Positions 39,296-50,507 of a DNA stretch of 64,000 nt are shown piece by piece. A model generated the notes under the pieces. It did not search any database. It was not told the DNA's origin and saw only the letters and a list, made by a program, of their open reading frames with translations. Both the position numbers and the translations under genes were made by a program. Source of the stretch: Erythrobacter litoralis HTCC2594 (lineage in GTDB: Bacteria; Pseudomonadota; Alphaproteobacteria; Sphingomonadales; Sphingomonadaceae); assembly GCF_000013005.1 (NCBI RefSeq), contig NC_007722.1:1617501-1681500 (forward strand), read 5' to 3'. Numbering within the stretch: the first letter of the stretch is position 1; the number at the start of each line of letters is the position of its first letter.

Positions 39296-42148
39296 ATGGG
39301 TAACGAAACGCACGACTTCATGCCCGAAATGGGCGACCAGGGAGACCCGCAACAGGGCCCGAGCTGGGGCAACCCGCGCTGGCTGGCGGAAGTCGCGGAT
39401 GCCGATGCCGACCTGACGGCGGCGCTCGACCCGACGCAGATGAAGCTCGCGGTCGAAGCGGCGGCGAAGCAGGCGGGCAAGGCCGCCGATCCGAAAGCGA
39501 TCGAGGAAGCGGCGGCGGATTCGATCCGCGCGATGCTGCTGATCCGGCTCTATCGTGTGCGCGGGCATATGGCGGCCAATCTCGACCCGTTGGGCCTAAA
39601 CGACAGCAAGGAGCCGGCCGACCTCCAGCTCGAATGGCATGGCTTCGCCGGTCAGGAGGACAAGGAAGTCTTCGTCGGCGGTGTGCTCGGTTTCGACTGG
39701 GTGACCGTGCGCGAGCTCTACGACACCTTGCGCGCGACCTATTGCGGCAATGTCGGCCTCGAGTACATGCATATCGCCGATACCGAGGAACGGCGTTTCC
39801 TGCAGGACAAGTTCGAAAGCCCCGGCGAGACGATCCAGTTTACCGATGAAGGCAAGCAGGCGATCCTGTCTGCGGTGATCCGCGGCGAGCAATACGAAAC
39901 CTTCCTCGGCAAGAAATATGTCGGCACCAAGCGCTTCGGCCTCGATGGCGGCGAAAGCATGATCCCGGCGTTGGAAGCAGTCATCAAGCAGGGCGGCCAG
40001 GCCGGCGTGCGCGAAATCATCTACGGCATGGCCCACCGCGGGCGATTGAATGTGCTCGCCAACGTCATGGGCAAACCCTATCGCGTGATCTTCCACGAAT
40101 TCTCCGGCGGGAGCGCCAATCCCGAAGACGTCGGCGGATCGGGGGACGTGAAATATCACCTCGGCACCAGCACCGACCGCGCCTTCGACGATATCGAAGT
40201 GCACATGTCGCTGGTCCCCAATCCCAGCCACCTTGAAGCGGTCGACCCCGTGGTGCTCGGCAAGACCCGCGCGCAGCAGGCGATCCGCGACGACCTCACT
40301 AAGCACCAGCAGGTCCTGCCGGTGCTTATCCACGGCGACGCGGCTTTCGCGGGCCAGGGGGTGGTGTGGGAAAGCCTCTCGCTCTCCGGCATCCCCGGCT
40401 ACAACACCGGTGGCTGCATCCATTTCATCATCAATAACCAAATTGGTTTCACGACCAGCCCGAAATTCGCCAGATCGTCACCGTACCCCAGTGACGTTGC
40501 CAAAGGCATCCAGGCGCCGATCCTGCACGTCAACGGCGACGATCCGGAAGCGGTGACCTTCGCCTGCAAGCTCGCGATCGAATACCGCCAGACCTTCGGC
40601 CGCGACGTAGTGATCGACATGTGGTGCTATCGCCGCTTCGGACATAACGAAGGCGATGAGCCCAAGTTCACCCAGCCACTAATGTACGATGCCATTCGCG
40701 CGCACCCGAAAGTCAGCAAGATTTACGCCGAACGGCTTATCGAAGAGGGTGTGATCGACAGCGATTATGCGGCCCAGCAGGAGAAGGCGTTCACCGAGCT
40801 CCTGCAAGACGAATTCGACGCGGCGGAAAATTACGAAGCGAGCAAGGCCGACTGGTTCGGCGGGCGCTGGGCGGGGCTCAACAAGCCGGTCGATGCCGAA
40901 ACCGCGCGGCGCAATGTCGAAACCGCGATCGAGAAGAAGCTGTTCGACAGCCTCGGCCAGAAGCTGACCACCGTTCCCGACGACCTGACCCCGCACAAGA
41001 CTTTGCTGCGCGTCCTCGATGCCAAGCGCCAGATGTTCGACAGCGGCGAGGGTTTCGACTGGGCTACTGCAGAAGCGCTCGCATTCGGCAGCCTGGTGAC
41101 CGAAGGCTTCGGCGTTCGCCTATCGGGCCAGGATTCGGGCCGCGGCACCTTCAGCCAGCGCCACGCCGTCTGGGTCGACCAGAAGGATGAGCACAAATAC
41201 ATTCCGCTCGTCCACCTGCCACACGGCAAGTTCGAGGTATATGACAGCCCGCTGTCCGAATTCGGCGTGCTCGGCTTCGAATACGGCTTTGCCATGGCCG
41301 ATCCCAAGACACTGGTGTTGTGGGAAGCGCAATTCGGCGATTTCGCCAATGGCGCGCAGATCATGATCGACCAGTTTATCGCCAGCGGCGAAGCCAAGTG
41401 GCTGCGCGCAAACGGCCTGGTGATGCTATTGCCGCATGGCTACGAAGGCCAGGGGCCGGAGCACTCCAGCGCCCGTCTTGAGCGCTTCCTGCAACTGTGC
41501 GCCAACGACAATATCCAGGTCTGCAACATCACGACGCCGGCCAATTACTTCCATGTGCTGCGCCGCCAGATGCTGCGCAGTTTCCGCAAGCCGATGGTTA
41601 TCATGACGCCCAAGAGCCTGCTGCGCCACCCGATGGCGAAAAGCAGCGCCGAAGAATTCATGGGCGACCATCATTTCATGCGCATCAAGTCGGACCTCAA
41701 GGAAATCGACGACACAAAGGTCAAGCGGCTGGTGCTTTGCAGCGGCAAGGTCGCCTACGACCTCATGCAGAAACGCGACGAGGAAGGCATCGAGGACATT
41801 TCGATCGTTCGTATCGAGCAGCTCTACCCCTTCCCCGGCGAGCCGCTGACCGTCCGGCTCAAGCGCATGACCAATCTCAAGGAAATCGTCTGGTGCCAGG
41901 AAGAGCCCAAGAACAACGGCGCGTGGTTCTTCGTCGACCGGCTGATCGAACAGGCCGCTCTCGACGCGGGGCACAAGCTACGCCCGATCTATGCCGGCCG
42001 CGAGGTCGCGGCATCGCCGGCAACGGGCTTCGCCAGCCGCCACCAGGCGCAGCAGGAAAGCTTGGTGTGCATCGCTCTCGACCTCGCCAATTGCGGCGAG
42101 ACCGCCAAGGTCACCCTGAAACGCCCGCCGAACAAGCCAAAGGGCTGA
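39296..42148 (+). CDS. sucA: 2-oxoglutarate dehydrogenase E1 component
   Basis: A 950-residue E1 subunit of normal length. [19 protein letters not shown] is the N-terminal signature. [37 protein letters not shown] and NNQIGFTT form the thiamine-diphosphate site. [19 protein letters not shown] and [17 protein letters not shown] belong to the C-terminal transketolase-like part. It decarboxylates 2-oxoglutarate and passes the succinyl group to OdhB. The upstream region, including its only good ribosome binding site, is part of the mobile GIY-YIG unit. Confidence 0.97.
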   Translation: MGNETHDFMPEMGDQGDPQQGPSWGNPRWLAEVADADADLTAALDPTQMKLAVEAAAKQAGKAADPKAIEEAAADSIRAMLLIRLYRVRGHMAANLDPLGLNDSKEPADLQLEWHGFAGQEDKEVFVGGVLGFDWVTVRELYDTLRATYCGNVGLEYMHIADTEERRFLQDKFESPGETIQFTDEGKQAILSAVIRGEQYETFLGKKYVGTKRFGLDGGESMIPALEAVIKQGGQAGVREIIYGMAHRGRLNVLANVMGKPYRVIFHEFSGGSANPEDVGGSGDVKYHLGTSTDRAFDDIEVHMSLVPNPSHLEAVDPVVLGKTRAQQAIRDDLTKHQQVLPVLIHGDAAFAGQGVVWESLSLSGIPGYNTGGCIHFIINNQIGFTTSPKFARSSPYPSDVAKGIQAPILHVNGDDPEAVTFACKLAIEYRQTFGRDVVIDMWCYRRFGHNEGDEPKFTQPLMYDAIRAHPKVSKIYAERLIEEGVIDSDYAAQQEKAFTELLQDEFDAAENYEASKADWFGGRWAGLNKPVDAETARRNVETAIEKKLFDSLGQKLTTVPDDLTPHKTLLRVLDAKRQMFDSGEGFDWATAEALAFGSLVTEGFGVRLSGQDSGRGTFSQRHAVWVDQKDEHKYIPLVHLPHGKFEVYDSPLSEFGVLGFEYGFAMADPKTLVLWEAQFGDFANGAQIMIDQFIASGEAKWLRANGLVMLLPHGYEGQGPEHSSARLERFLQLCANDNIQVCNITTPANYFHVLRRQMLRSFRKPMVIMTPKSLLRHPMAKSSAEEFMGDHHFMRIKSDLKEIDDTKVKRLVLCSGKVAYDLMQKRDEEGIEDISIVRIEQLYPFPGEPLTVRLKRMTNLKEIVWCQEEPKNNGAWFFVDRLIEQAALDAGHKLRPIYAGREVAASPATGFASRHQAQQESLVCIALDLANCGETAKVTLKRPPNKPKG

Positions 42149-42158
42149 GGAAGAACAC

Positions 42159-43409
<1,251 letters not shown>

Positions 43410-43424
43410 AGATCAACCCCCATG

Positions 43425-43517
43425 TCCGTTCGGGCTGAGCCTGTCGAAGCCCTGTCCTTCTTCTGGACCGACGGAAAAAAGGAAGTACAGCCCTTCGACA
43501 GGCTCAGGGCGAACGGA
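43425..43517. repeat. Large inverted repeat between odhB and lpdA
   Basis: Arms 43425-43460 and 43482-43517 are inverted copies of about 36 bp, containing CTGAGCCTGTCGAAG, with a 21-base spacer. A single arm of the same family occurs inside the HTH protein gene at 11072-11094. The form is that of a REP/BIME-like element or a small non-autonomous transposon. The right arm ends in GGAG (43514-43517), which is the ribosome binding site of lpdA. Confidence 0.85.
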
Positions 43518-43525
43518 GTTTGGAA

Positions 43526-44944
43526 ATGGCTGACCATTCCTTTGATTACGACGTCCTCGTTATCGGCGCTGGTCCGGGTGGCTATGTCGCCGCCATCCGC
43601 GCTGCGCAGCTGGGGCTCAAGACCGCTTGTGCCGAAGGCCGCGAAACACTCGGGGGCACCTGCCTCAATGTCGGCTGCATCCCGTCCAAGGCGATGCTGC
43701 ATGCCTCGGAATATTTCGATGCGGCCGCCAACGGCACTATGGAAAGCATGGGCATCGAGGTGAAGCCCAAGCTCAATCTCGACAAGATGCACGGCCAGCG
43801 GCTCGATGCCGTCGACGGGCTGACCAAGGGCATCGAATTCCTGTTCAAGAAGAACAAGGTCGACTGGAAAAAGGGTTACGCCACCTTCCAGGACGCCCAC
43901 ACTGTCAAAATCGGTGACGAGACCGTCACCGCGAAAGACATCGTGATCGCGACCGGCTCTTCCGTCACCCCCCTGCCCGGGGTCGAGGTCGACAATGCCA
44001 AGGGCGTGGTGGTCGATTCCACCGGCGCGCTCGAATTGGCCAAGGTGCCCAGAAAAATGGTCGTGATCGGCGGCGGCGTGATCGGGCTGGAACTCGGCTC
44101 GGTCTGGCGGCGGCTAGGCGCTGAAGTGACGTGCGTCGAGTTTCTCGATGAAATCCTGCCCGGTATGGACGGCGATATCCGCAAGGAGTCGCGCAAGATT
44201 TTCAAGAAGCAGGGGATCGAGTTCAAGCTGAAGACCAAGGTCACGGGCGTAACTGTCAAGGGCAAGAAAGCCCATCTGACGCTAGAACCTGCCGACGGAG
44301 GCGACGAAGAGACGATGGAGGCCGATTGCGTGCTCGTCTCCATCGGTCGCAGGCCCAACACCGAAGGGCTCGGCCTCGACTCTATCGGCCTCGACGTGAA
44401 CAAGCGCGGCCAGATCGAAACCGATCACGATTTCCGCACCAGTGTGGAAGGCGTCTGGGCCATCGGCGACGTCGTTCCCGGTCCGATGCTGGCCCACAAG
44501 GCGGAAGACGAAGGCATCGCGGTGGCGGAGAACATCGCCGGGCAGACCGGCATCGTGAACCACGCCGTCATCCCCAGCGTCGTCTATACCCTGCCCGAGA
44601 TCGCTGGCGTCGGCCTGACCACCGAACAAGCCATCGAAGCCGCTGGCGGCGACAAGACCAAGGTGAAAGTCGGCAAATTCCCGATGATGGCCAACAGCCG
44701 CGCCAAGACCAATCACGAGCCCGACGGCTTGGTGAAGGTCATCGCCGACGCCGAGACCGACCGCGTTCTGGGCATATGGGCCATCGCCAGCGTCGCCGGC
44801 ACGATGATAGCCGAAGCGGGCATCGCGATGGAATTCGGCGCAACGAGCGAGGACATTGCCTACACCTGCCACGCCCACCCGACCCACGCCGAAGCGATGA
44901 AGGAAGCGGCGATGGCAGTTCAGGGCAAGCCGATCCACATTTGA
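43526..44944 (+). CDS. lpdA: Dihydrolipoyl dehydrogenase (E3)
   Basis: A 472-residue flavoprotein. YDVLVIGAGPGGYVAAIRAAQ binds FAD (split at GAG), GGTCLNVGCIPSKAML holds the redox disulfide, VVIGGGVIGLELGSVW binds NAD, and HAHPTHAEAMKEAA carries the catalytic His-Glu pair. It reoxidises the lipoyl group of OdhB. ATG 43526 has GGAG at 43514-43517, provided by the arm of the inverted repeat; TTG 43520 would be an alternative start. Confidence 0.97.
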   Translation: MADHSFDYDVLVIGAGPGGYVAAIRAAQLGLKTACAEGRETLGGTCLNVGCIPSKAMLHASEYFDAAANGTMESMGIEVKPKLNLDKMHGQRLDAVDGLTKGIEFLFKKNKVDWKKGYATFQDAHTVKIGDETVTAKDIVIATGSSVTPLPGVEVDNAKGVVVDSTGALELAKVPRKMVVIGGGVIGLELGSVWRRLGAEVTCVEFLDEILPGMDGDIRKESRKIFKKQGIEFKLKTKVTGVTVKGKKAHLTLEPADGGDEETMEADCVLVSIGRRPNTEGLGLDSIGLDVNKRGQIETDHDFRTSVEGVWAIGDVVPGPMLAHKAEDEGIAVAENIAGQTGIVNHAVIPSVVYTLPEIAGVGLTTEQAIEAAGGDKTKVKVGKFPMMANSRAKTNHEPDGLVKVIADAETDRVLGIWAIASVAGTMIAEAGIAMEFGATSEDIAYTCHAHPTHAEAMKEAAMAVQGKPIHI

Positions 44945-44959
44945 TCGACTGGTCTGCCC

Positions 44960-45379
44960 ATGCCTCCCTTCCACCTCGCCTTTCCCGTCCATGACCTGAT
45001 CGCTGCGCGCGAGTTCTGGGGTGGGGTCATGGGTTGTGCGGAAGGGCGCAGCAGCGACGACTGGATCGACTTCGATTTCTACGGGCATCAGATCGTCGCG
45101 CACCAGGCGCCATCGGTGGTGGCCAAGGGCGCATCGGGTAGCAATTACGTCGACGGCCACGATGTGCCCGTACCCCACTTCGGCGTCGTGCTGCCGATGG
45201 ACGACTGGAAGGAGCTTGCGCAGCGGCTGAACGACGCGAGCGTCGCCTTCGAGATCGAACCCACCGTCCGCTTCGAAGGCGAACCCGGCGAACAGGCGAC
45301 CATGTTCTTCCGCGATCCCAGCGGCAACGCGCTGGAGATCAAGGCGATGGCGAACCCGGAAAACCTGTTCGCCAAATAG
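44960..45379 (+). CDS. VOC (glyoxalase/dioxygenase) superfamily protein
   Basis: A 139-residue protein with two betaalphabetabetabeta units. [22 protein letters not shown] is the first strand-helix with a metal-type His, and [18 protein letters not shown] is the last with the usual Glu. The middle part ([18 protein letters not shown]) supplies a second His. A metal-dependent lyase or dioxygenase role is possible; the substrate is unknown. It starts 15 bases after lpdA and may be co-transcribed with it. Confidence 0.82.
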   Translation: MPPFHLAFPVHDLIAAREFWGGVMGCAEGRSSDDWIDFDFYGHQIVAHQAPSVVAKGASGSNYVDGHDVPVPHFGVVLPMDDWKELAQRLNDASVAFEIEPTVRFEGEPGEQATMFFRDPSGNALEIKAMANPENLFAK

Positions 45380-45435
45380 ACTTTTGCGCATCGTCCCGCC
45401 GCGTGGCAGAACGCCGTGCGAGAGGGGAAATACGC

Positions 45436-46770
45436 ATGGCCTATCCGACATTGACCGACGAACCGGGCGGGATCGAAACCGCCGCGCAGATCCGGGACGG
45501 ACATATTTCGCCGCTCGAGGCGGTCGAAGCGGCAATCGGCAGGATCGAAAAGCTCGATGAGGCGATCAATGCCGTCGTGATCCGCGATTTCGACCGCGCG
45601 CGCGAGACCGCCAGGGCGATGGATGGCATGGAGATCATGCCGCACCAGCCGCTGTTCGGCGTGCCGATGACGATCAAGGAAAGCTTCGCCATTGCCGGCC
45701 TGCCGAGTTGCTGGGGGTTCAAGGAGTTCGAAGGGCAGGTCCAGGACGCGGATTCGACCGTCGTCCGGCAACTGAAGGCAGCAGGGGCGATCCTGCTCGG
45801 CAAGACCAATATCCCCCCTGCCCTCGCCGACTGGCAGAGCGCCAACCCGGTCTATGGCCGCACCGGCAATCCGCATGACACGACGCGCAGCCCCGGCGGC
45901 TCGTCCGGCGGCTCCGCCGCGGCGGTCGCGAGCGGGATGGTGCCGTTGGAGTATGGCACCGACATTGGCGGCTCGGTCCGCGTGCCGGCGCATTTCTGCG
46001 GCACCTGGGGCCACAAGACGAGCTGGGGCCTCGTCTCCAAGCAAGGTCACGATCATCCGGCCTTCAAGGGCATGGATGCGCATGACGGCGCGCTGAGCAT
46101 CGCCGGGCCGCTGACCCGCAATGCCGACGACCTCGCGCTGATGCTGGAACTGACGGCCACCTTGCCACTGCGCCGCCGCGAGAAGGACCTGAAAGCCTGC
46201 CGCTTCCTGTTGCTGCTCGATCACCCGGTCAGCGAGGTCGACGCCAGCGTGCGCGGGCCGATCGAAACTGCAGCGGAAGCGCTGCGCAAGGCAGGCGTGC
46301 ATGTCGACACGTCAGCGCCGGAGATGCCCGATCTCGAAGGCGATCATGCCGATTATATGCGCATGCTCAACATCGCGATGGCGCGCGGAGCCCCGGCAGA
46401 CGATGGCACGCGCGCGACGGCCACCGACTGGTTCGACCTGCTCGATGCCCAGACGCGCTGCGAACTTTCCTGGGCAAACCTTTTCGACAGCTACGATTTC
46501 ATCCTCGCGCCGCCGGCGCCGATCCTCGCGATGAAGCATGTCGAAGGTCAGTATTTCCAGGGCGAGACCATCATCAACGGCAACACCCATGCCGCGGCGG
46601 ACGGGCTTGCCTGGGCTGGTATCGCCACCTTCCCCAACCTGCCCTCCACCGTGCTGCCCGTCGGCGGCACCGGCGACCTCCCGTGCGGGATGCAGGTGAT
46701 AGGGCCGCGCTGGTCGGACTTCGATTGCATCGCAGCAGCCAAGGCCATAGGGGCGCTGCTGCACGACTGA
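45436..46770 (+). CDS. Amidase (amidase signature family)
   Basis: A 444-residue enzyme. The catalytic lysine is in PMTIKESFAIAG, and the amidase signature SPGGSSGGSAAAVASG with GTDIGGSVRVPA supplies the cis-Ser and nucleophile Ser. It hydrolyses a carboxamide; the substrate is unknown, and the lack of gatC/gatB neighbours argues against a tRNA amidotransferase. ATG 45436 has GAGAGGGG upstream; the longer frame from 45403 adds a non-conserved leader. Confidence 0.9.
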   Translation: MAYPTLTDEPGGIETAAQIRDGHISPLEAVEAAIGRIEKLDEAINAVVIRDFDRARETARAMDGMEIMPHQPLFGVPMTIKESFAIAGLPSCWGFKEFEGQVQDADSTVVRQLKAAGAILLGKTNIPPALADWQSANPVYGRTGNPHDTTRSPGGSSGGSAAAVASGMVPLEYGTDIGGSVRVPAHFCGTWGHKTSWGLVSKQGHDHPAFKGMDAHDGALSIAGPLTRNADDLALMLELTATLPLRRREKDLKACRFLLLLDHPVSEVDASVRGPIETAAEALRKAGVHVDTSAPEMPDLEGDHADYMRMLNIAMARGAPADDGTRATATDWFDLLDAQTRCELSWANLFDSYDFILAPPAPILAMKHVEGQYFQGETIINGNTHAAADGLAWAGIATFPNLPSTVLPVGGTGDLPCGMQVIGPRWSDFDCIAAAKAIGALLHD

Positions 46771-46792
46771 AGCGGCAAGCAGGGACGACATT

Positions 46793-47491
46793 ATGGCGCG
46801 GACGCCTATCATGCAGCGCTTTGCAAAATGGCATATCTGGCTCGGCTGGCTGGTCGGCGTTCCGATCCTGATGTGGACCGTGACCGGCCTGATCATGGTT
46901 ATCAAGCCGATCGAGGAGGTGCGCGGCAATCACCTGCGTGCCGATATCGAAGAACGCGCACTGCCACCCGAAACCAACATCGCCATCACCCTGCCGGACA
47001 CGACCGGGCGCGCCGTCAAATCGGTCGCCACCGCGATGCAGGGAGTGCGCGCGATCACGACGCTCACCTATACCGATGGCGCTATCGAGCGCTACAGCGA
47101 GGATGGCCGCAAGCTCGCACCGCTTACCGACGTCGAGGCTCGGCTGTTGGTGGCAGAGCAGATCGTCGGTGGCGACAAAGTCGCATCGGTTACTGCCTTC
47201 GACGCCGGTGCGGTGCCGTTCGATTTTCGCCGCCCGGTCGATGTCTGGCAGGTCGCGCTGGAGGATGGGACGCATGTCTATGTTGGGCAGCACACTGGCA
47301 CAATCGAAAGCGTGCGCACCCGCTGGTGGCGCGTGTTCGACTTCGTTTGGGGCCTCCACATCATGGATCTGCAGACCCGCGAAGATACCTCGCACCCGAT
47401 CCTGATCCTGTTCGCCGTCCTCGGCGTACTCGGCTCGCTGCTCGGTTGCATCCTGATGTTTCGCCGCCGCAAAGCGCGCGTGACAGCGTGA
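46793..47491 (+). CDS. PepSY domain membrane protein
   Basis: A 232-residue protein. An N-terminal membrane segment (HIWLGWLVGVPILMWTVTGLI) is of the PepSY-TM type, a periplasmic stretch of about 150 residues follows, and then GLHIMDLQTREDTSHPILIL leads into a final membrane helix ending RRRKARVTA. PepSY_TM proteins often act in iron or redox metabolism. It overlaps the next gene as GTGA. The specific role is unknown. Confidence 0.75.
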   Translation: MARTPIMQRFAKWHIWLGWLVGVPILMWTVTGLIMVIKPIEEVRGNHLRADIEERALPPETNIAITLPDTTGRAVKSVATAMQGVRAITTLTYTDGAIERYSEDGRKLAPLTDVEARLLVAEQIVGGDKVASVTAFDAGAVPFDFRRPVDVWQVALEDGTHVYVGQHTGTIESVRTRWWRVFDFVWGLHIMDLQTREDTSHPILILFAVLGVLGSLLGCILMFRRRKARVTA

Positions 47492-48282
47492 TCGCACGGC
47501 TGGCCGCATTGGCGCTTCCCGTCTTCGCGGGCATTGCGTGGATGTTGCTGGCCGGAGCGGCGACATCGCAGATAGCCCTCCAGCTTGTCGCGCTGGCGAT
47601 CGGGTGCGCGCTCATCGTTGTGGGCGCCAGACTGGCGTTCCCCGCCAAGCCCCTGGGGGTCGCGCTGGTTGTTCTCCTTTACCTCCCGCTCGCACTCGGC
47701 CCGGAGGTCGGCGGCGAGCAGCGCTGGCTGGCCCTCGGTCCCGTGACACTGACCTCGGGACTGCTTTGCGTCCCGGCCCTCTCCGTCCTTCTTGCACGCG
47801 CGCGCCGCAGCTGGTTCGTCGGTCCGCTGGCATTGATATTCGTGGCGAGCCTGGTCCAGAGCGACCCGTCGATCACGATCGCGCTCGCAATGGTTATCTT
47901 CGTTCTGGGAGGCATCAATCTGGTCGCCATTGCAGGTGGCCTGCTGATCCTCGCCATCGGCGCATATCTGGCCCTTCGCGACACATTGGAGCCGGTCCGC
48001 TTCGTCGAAGGCGTCTTTCCCGATGCTTTCGCGCAGATGCCGCTCATGACGTGGGTGCTGATCGCGGCGCTGGTCATCAGCCTGGGTCTGCTATTGTGGC
48101 GCGCCGGTGCGCCGGCGAAAGAGAAGGCAGCGCTCGTCGCATCGATGACGGGCCTCATCGGCGTGTCGTTGATCGGTCCTTTCCCGACGCCTTTGGTAGG
48201 CTATGGCGCGGCATCGATACTGGGACTATCGCTCGCGCTCGCGATTCTGGGGCGCGACCCTGAAGGAGGCCATCCGGCATGA
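47488..48282 (+). CDS. Polytopic membrane protein, partner of the PepSY protein
   Basis: A 264-residue protein that is hydrophobic almost throughout, with eight or more membrane helices. The start is GTG at 47488, overlapping the PepSY stop by 4 nt. The stop overlaps the next start by ATGA. No family motif is recognised. The double overlap makes coupled translation, and so a shared task with the PepSY protein, likely. Confidence 0.6.
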   Translation: MIARLAALALPVFAGIAWMLLAGAATSQIALQLVALAIGCALIVVGARLAFPAKPLGVALVVLLYLPLALGPEVGGEQRWLALGPVTLTSGLLCVPALSVLLARARRSWFVGPLALIFVASLVQSDPSITIALAMVIFVLGGINLVAIAGGLLILAIGAYLALRDTLEPVRFVEGVFPDAFAQMPLMTWVLIAALVISLGLLLWRAGAPAKEKAALVASMTGLIGVSLIGPFPTPLVGYGAASILGLSLALAILGRDPEGGHPA

Positions 48283-48971
48283 CGCCAGCCATCGCCGATC
48301 CGACCGTCATCCTGACACCGCTGCTCGACTGGCTCGACATCGCGGGCGTTGCGGTATTCGCGCTGTCGGGCGCGCTTATCGCCGCGAAGGAGCGACAGAC
48401 CTTCGTCACGCTGGCGTTCTTTGCACTGATCACCGGCGTCGGCGGCGGGACCGTGCGGGACCTGCTGATCGATGCGCCGGTGTTCTGGATCAAGGATCCG
48501 TGGGTCGCCGCCACCTGCCTGATTGTGGCTCTGCTGGTCTGGTACACTCCCACGCGCTGGTGGGAGGGTCGGCTGCTCGACTATGCCGACGGGATCGGCC
48601 TCACCGCCTATGCAGTGCTCGGCGCGGCCAAGGCGATGACCTATGGTATCCCCCCGGTGCCGGCGATGATGATGGGCGTGGTGACGGGCACGGTCGGCGG
48701 TGTCATCCGCGATGTTGTCGCCGGACGCCCTTCGATCCTGATGAAGCCCGAGCTTTACGTCACCGCCGCCGCGCTTTCCGCGACGCTGTGCGTGATCGGC
48801 GAGGTGCTGGAGATCCAGCGCGCCATCGCCTGGCCGCTGGCAACGGCGGCGGGCCTGGTGCTGCGGAGCGCTGCCATCCGGTTCAACCTCGCGCTGCCCA
48901 ATTACAATGAACGCCTCGCTGCCACCGACAGCGAGGCGTTCGAAAAGCCGTCTGGCGAAAAGGCGGACTAG
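48279..48971 (+). CDS. TRIC/UPF0126 family membrane protein (YadS-like)
   Basis: A 230-residue protein with two homologous three-helix halves. DIAGVAVFALSGALIAAKE with GVGGGTVRDLLID is the first, DGIGLTAYAVLGAAKA with GTVGGVIRDVVAGRPSIL the second. This is the UPF0126 domain of prokaryotic TRIC channels and glycine-transport-related proteins. Ion or amino-acid passage across the inner membrane is likely. It is the third gene of the coupled set 46793-48971. Its stop shares CTAG with the convergent gene. Confidence 0.85.
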   Translation: MTPAIADPTVILTPLLDWLDIAGVAVFALSGALIAAKERQTFVTLAFFALITGVGGGTVRDLLIDAPVFWIKDPWVAATCLIVALLVWYTPTRWWEGRLLDYADGIGLTAYAVLGAAKAMTYGIPPVPAMMMGVVTGTVGGVIRDVVAGRPSILMKPELYVTAAALSATLCVIGEVLEIQRAIAWPLATAAGLVLRSAAIRFNLALPNYNERLAATDSEAFEKPSGEKAD

Positions 48972-49657
48972 CCGCCGAGGTTGCCTTCGATCGGGCCGCC
49001 GGGATAGGCCGGCTGCGGACCGCTCGGGCTCGTCGGCACAGCCGCGCGGGGATCGCCGAGACCGTAGTTGAGCCTTGCTTCGGCATAGGCATCGTCGCTC
49101 CACTGGCCGTCGGGTGAAACTGCCGCGCCCGAGAAGGCGCCGCCACCGTAATCGATGCGATCGATCCGGCCATTGCGGCCAACGGCGCACGTGAAGTTGT
49201 CGCCGTTGTAGAGGCGACCGCTCACCTGCCAGCCGTCACCGGCGCGCCCCACGTTGTCGACGCCTTCGACCCGCACATCGCGTTCGATCTCGCGCAGGCA
49301 GGCATCGACCGCGCGGTCGATGTTGTTCGAATTGTAGGAGCTGTTGCGATAGCGATAGCGCCGGTCATCGTAGCGATCGCGCTTGTTCCTGTTCGCAGCG
49401 CTGGCGATGGCGGCAATCCCGCCGATGATGGCGATCCCGGCAATCACGTCTCCGGCATCGACACGGTTACGGTGGCGATAGCCATGGCGCCAGCCCCGAT
49501 AGCGGCGGTGACGTTCGGCCTTGTCCTGCTCCGCATCATAGGCCGGCGCGGCATAGGCGCTGCGCTGACTGGATACCGGCAGATCGGCAGCGGCCAACGG
49601 CGTCGCCAGCATGGAAACGGCGGCGCTGGCCGCAGCGATAGACTTCAAATGGATCAT
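48968..49657 (-). CDS. Secreted Arg/Tyr-rich protein with glycine-rich hydrophobic segment
   Basis: A 229-residue protein with a signal peptide (ending LAAA, about residue 24). A charged stretch (ERHRRYRGWRHGYRHRNR) precedes a short hydrophobic segment (VDAGDVIAGIAIIGGIAAIASA). A conserved-looking domain follows (IDRAVDACLREIERD...GWQVSGRLYNGDNFTCAVGRNGRIDRIDYGG, not continuous), then a Pro/Gly tail. It shares this layout with the gene at 49791, so the two are paralogues. The location is the cell envelope; the function is unknown. Confidence 0.65.
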   Translation of the reverse strand: MIHLKSIAAASAAVSMLATPLAAADLPVSSQRSAYAAPAYDAEQDKAERHRRYRGWRHGYRHRNRVDAGDVIAGIAIIGGIAAIASAANRNKRDRYDDRRYRYRNSSYNSNNIDRAVDACLREIERDVRVEGVDNVGRAGDGWQVSGRLYNGDNFTCAVGRNGRIDRIDYGGGAFSGAAVSPDGQWSDDAYAEARLNYGLGDPRAAVPTSPSGPQPAYPGGPIEGNLGG

Positions 49658-49790
49658 GGCAGCACCCCCTGTGGTCTGCAGGCGCGGTACGGTTACCGCA
49701 ATATTGGCGAAAGAGCTACGCGGCCCAGACTGTCACCAGCCTGAACCGCGAAGCCCGGGAGAACGGGTTGGATTTGTCGGTTATCGGCTA

Positions 49791-50360
49791 TCACCGCAGT
49801 CCGCGAATGCCGCTGAAATCGACTTGCGTGCGACCGCGCTCGATGTAGCAGGTAAACTTGCCCTGGTCGTAGGCGCGGCGACCGTAGCCGTAGCGACGGT
49901 CGTCATAGCGGGTCCGGCTGCGATAGCCGCGTTGGCCATCGACAACGATCCGGCCCTTCACCCGCCAGCCATAACGGGTGTCGTCGACGTCGCGGATCTG
50001 CGTCACGTCGGCGGAGCGATAGCCGCCCAAGCGACGGGCCTGGTTTTCGGCTGCGCGGATGCAACGCTCGACGGCGCGTCGCGGGTTGCCGCGGCGTTGC
50101 CAGCGGTCGCCGCGATAGCCGCGACGGTCGTCGTAGCGATAGCGATTGTCGTAGCGGTATCCGTCGCGATAGCGATCCTTTTTGCCGACAGCAGATGCGA
50201 CGGCGGCAATCCCACCGAGGATCACGGCACCGGCGATGACATCCCCGGCGTCGATCCCGCGGTCGCGGTCACGGTCGGAGGCCATGGCAGGGGTCGCGGA
50301 AGAAACCGCCATCGCACCTGCGGCGACGGTTCCGAACAGGGCTTTGGAAACGGTTTGCAT
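49791..50360 (-). CDS. Secreted Arg/Tyr-rich protein, paralogue of 48968
   Basis: A 189-residue protein. A signal peptide ends PAMA, then GIDAGDVIAGAVILGGIAAVASAVG matches the hydrophobic segment of the neighbour. A repetitive basic stretch (DGYRYDNRYRYDDRRGYRGDR) and a domain with RRAVERCIRAAENQARR, YGWRVKGRIVV and FTCYIERGR follow, parallel to the neighbour's domain. ATG 50360 is preferred, with GAGG at good spacing; 50369 is possible. Tandem duplication is the likely origin. Confidence 0.65.
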   Translation of the reverse strand: MQTVSKALFGTVAAGAMAVSSATPAMASDRDRDRGIDAGDVIAGAVILGGIAAVASAVGKKDRYRDGYRYDNRYRYDDRRGYRGDRWQRRGNPRRAVERCIRAAENQARRLGGYRSADVTQIRDVDDTRYGWRVKGRIVVDGQRGYRSRTRYDDRRYGYGRRAYDQGKFTCYIERGRTQVDFSGIRGLR

Positions 50361-50507
50361 ATCTCTCATTCCTCGTTTCGCCGGGACGGGGTTGCCCCGG
50401 TCGAGTGATGGAATAGAGGAACGGCAATGAGGTCAGACTGAATTTCGGTTACAGCCGATATTCAGATAAACAGGTGTTTTTCTGAATAGAGAGAAATTTG
50501 CGCGATT

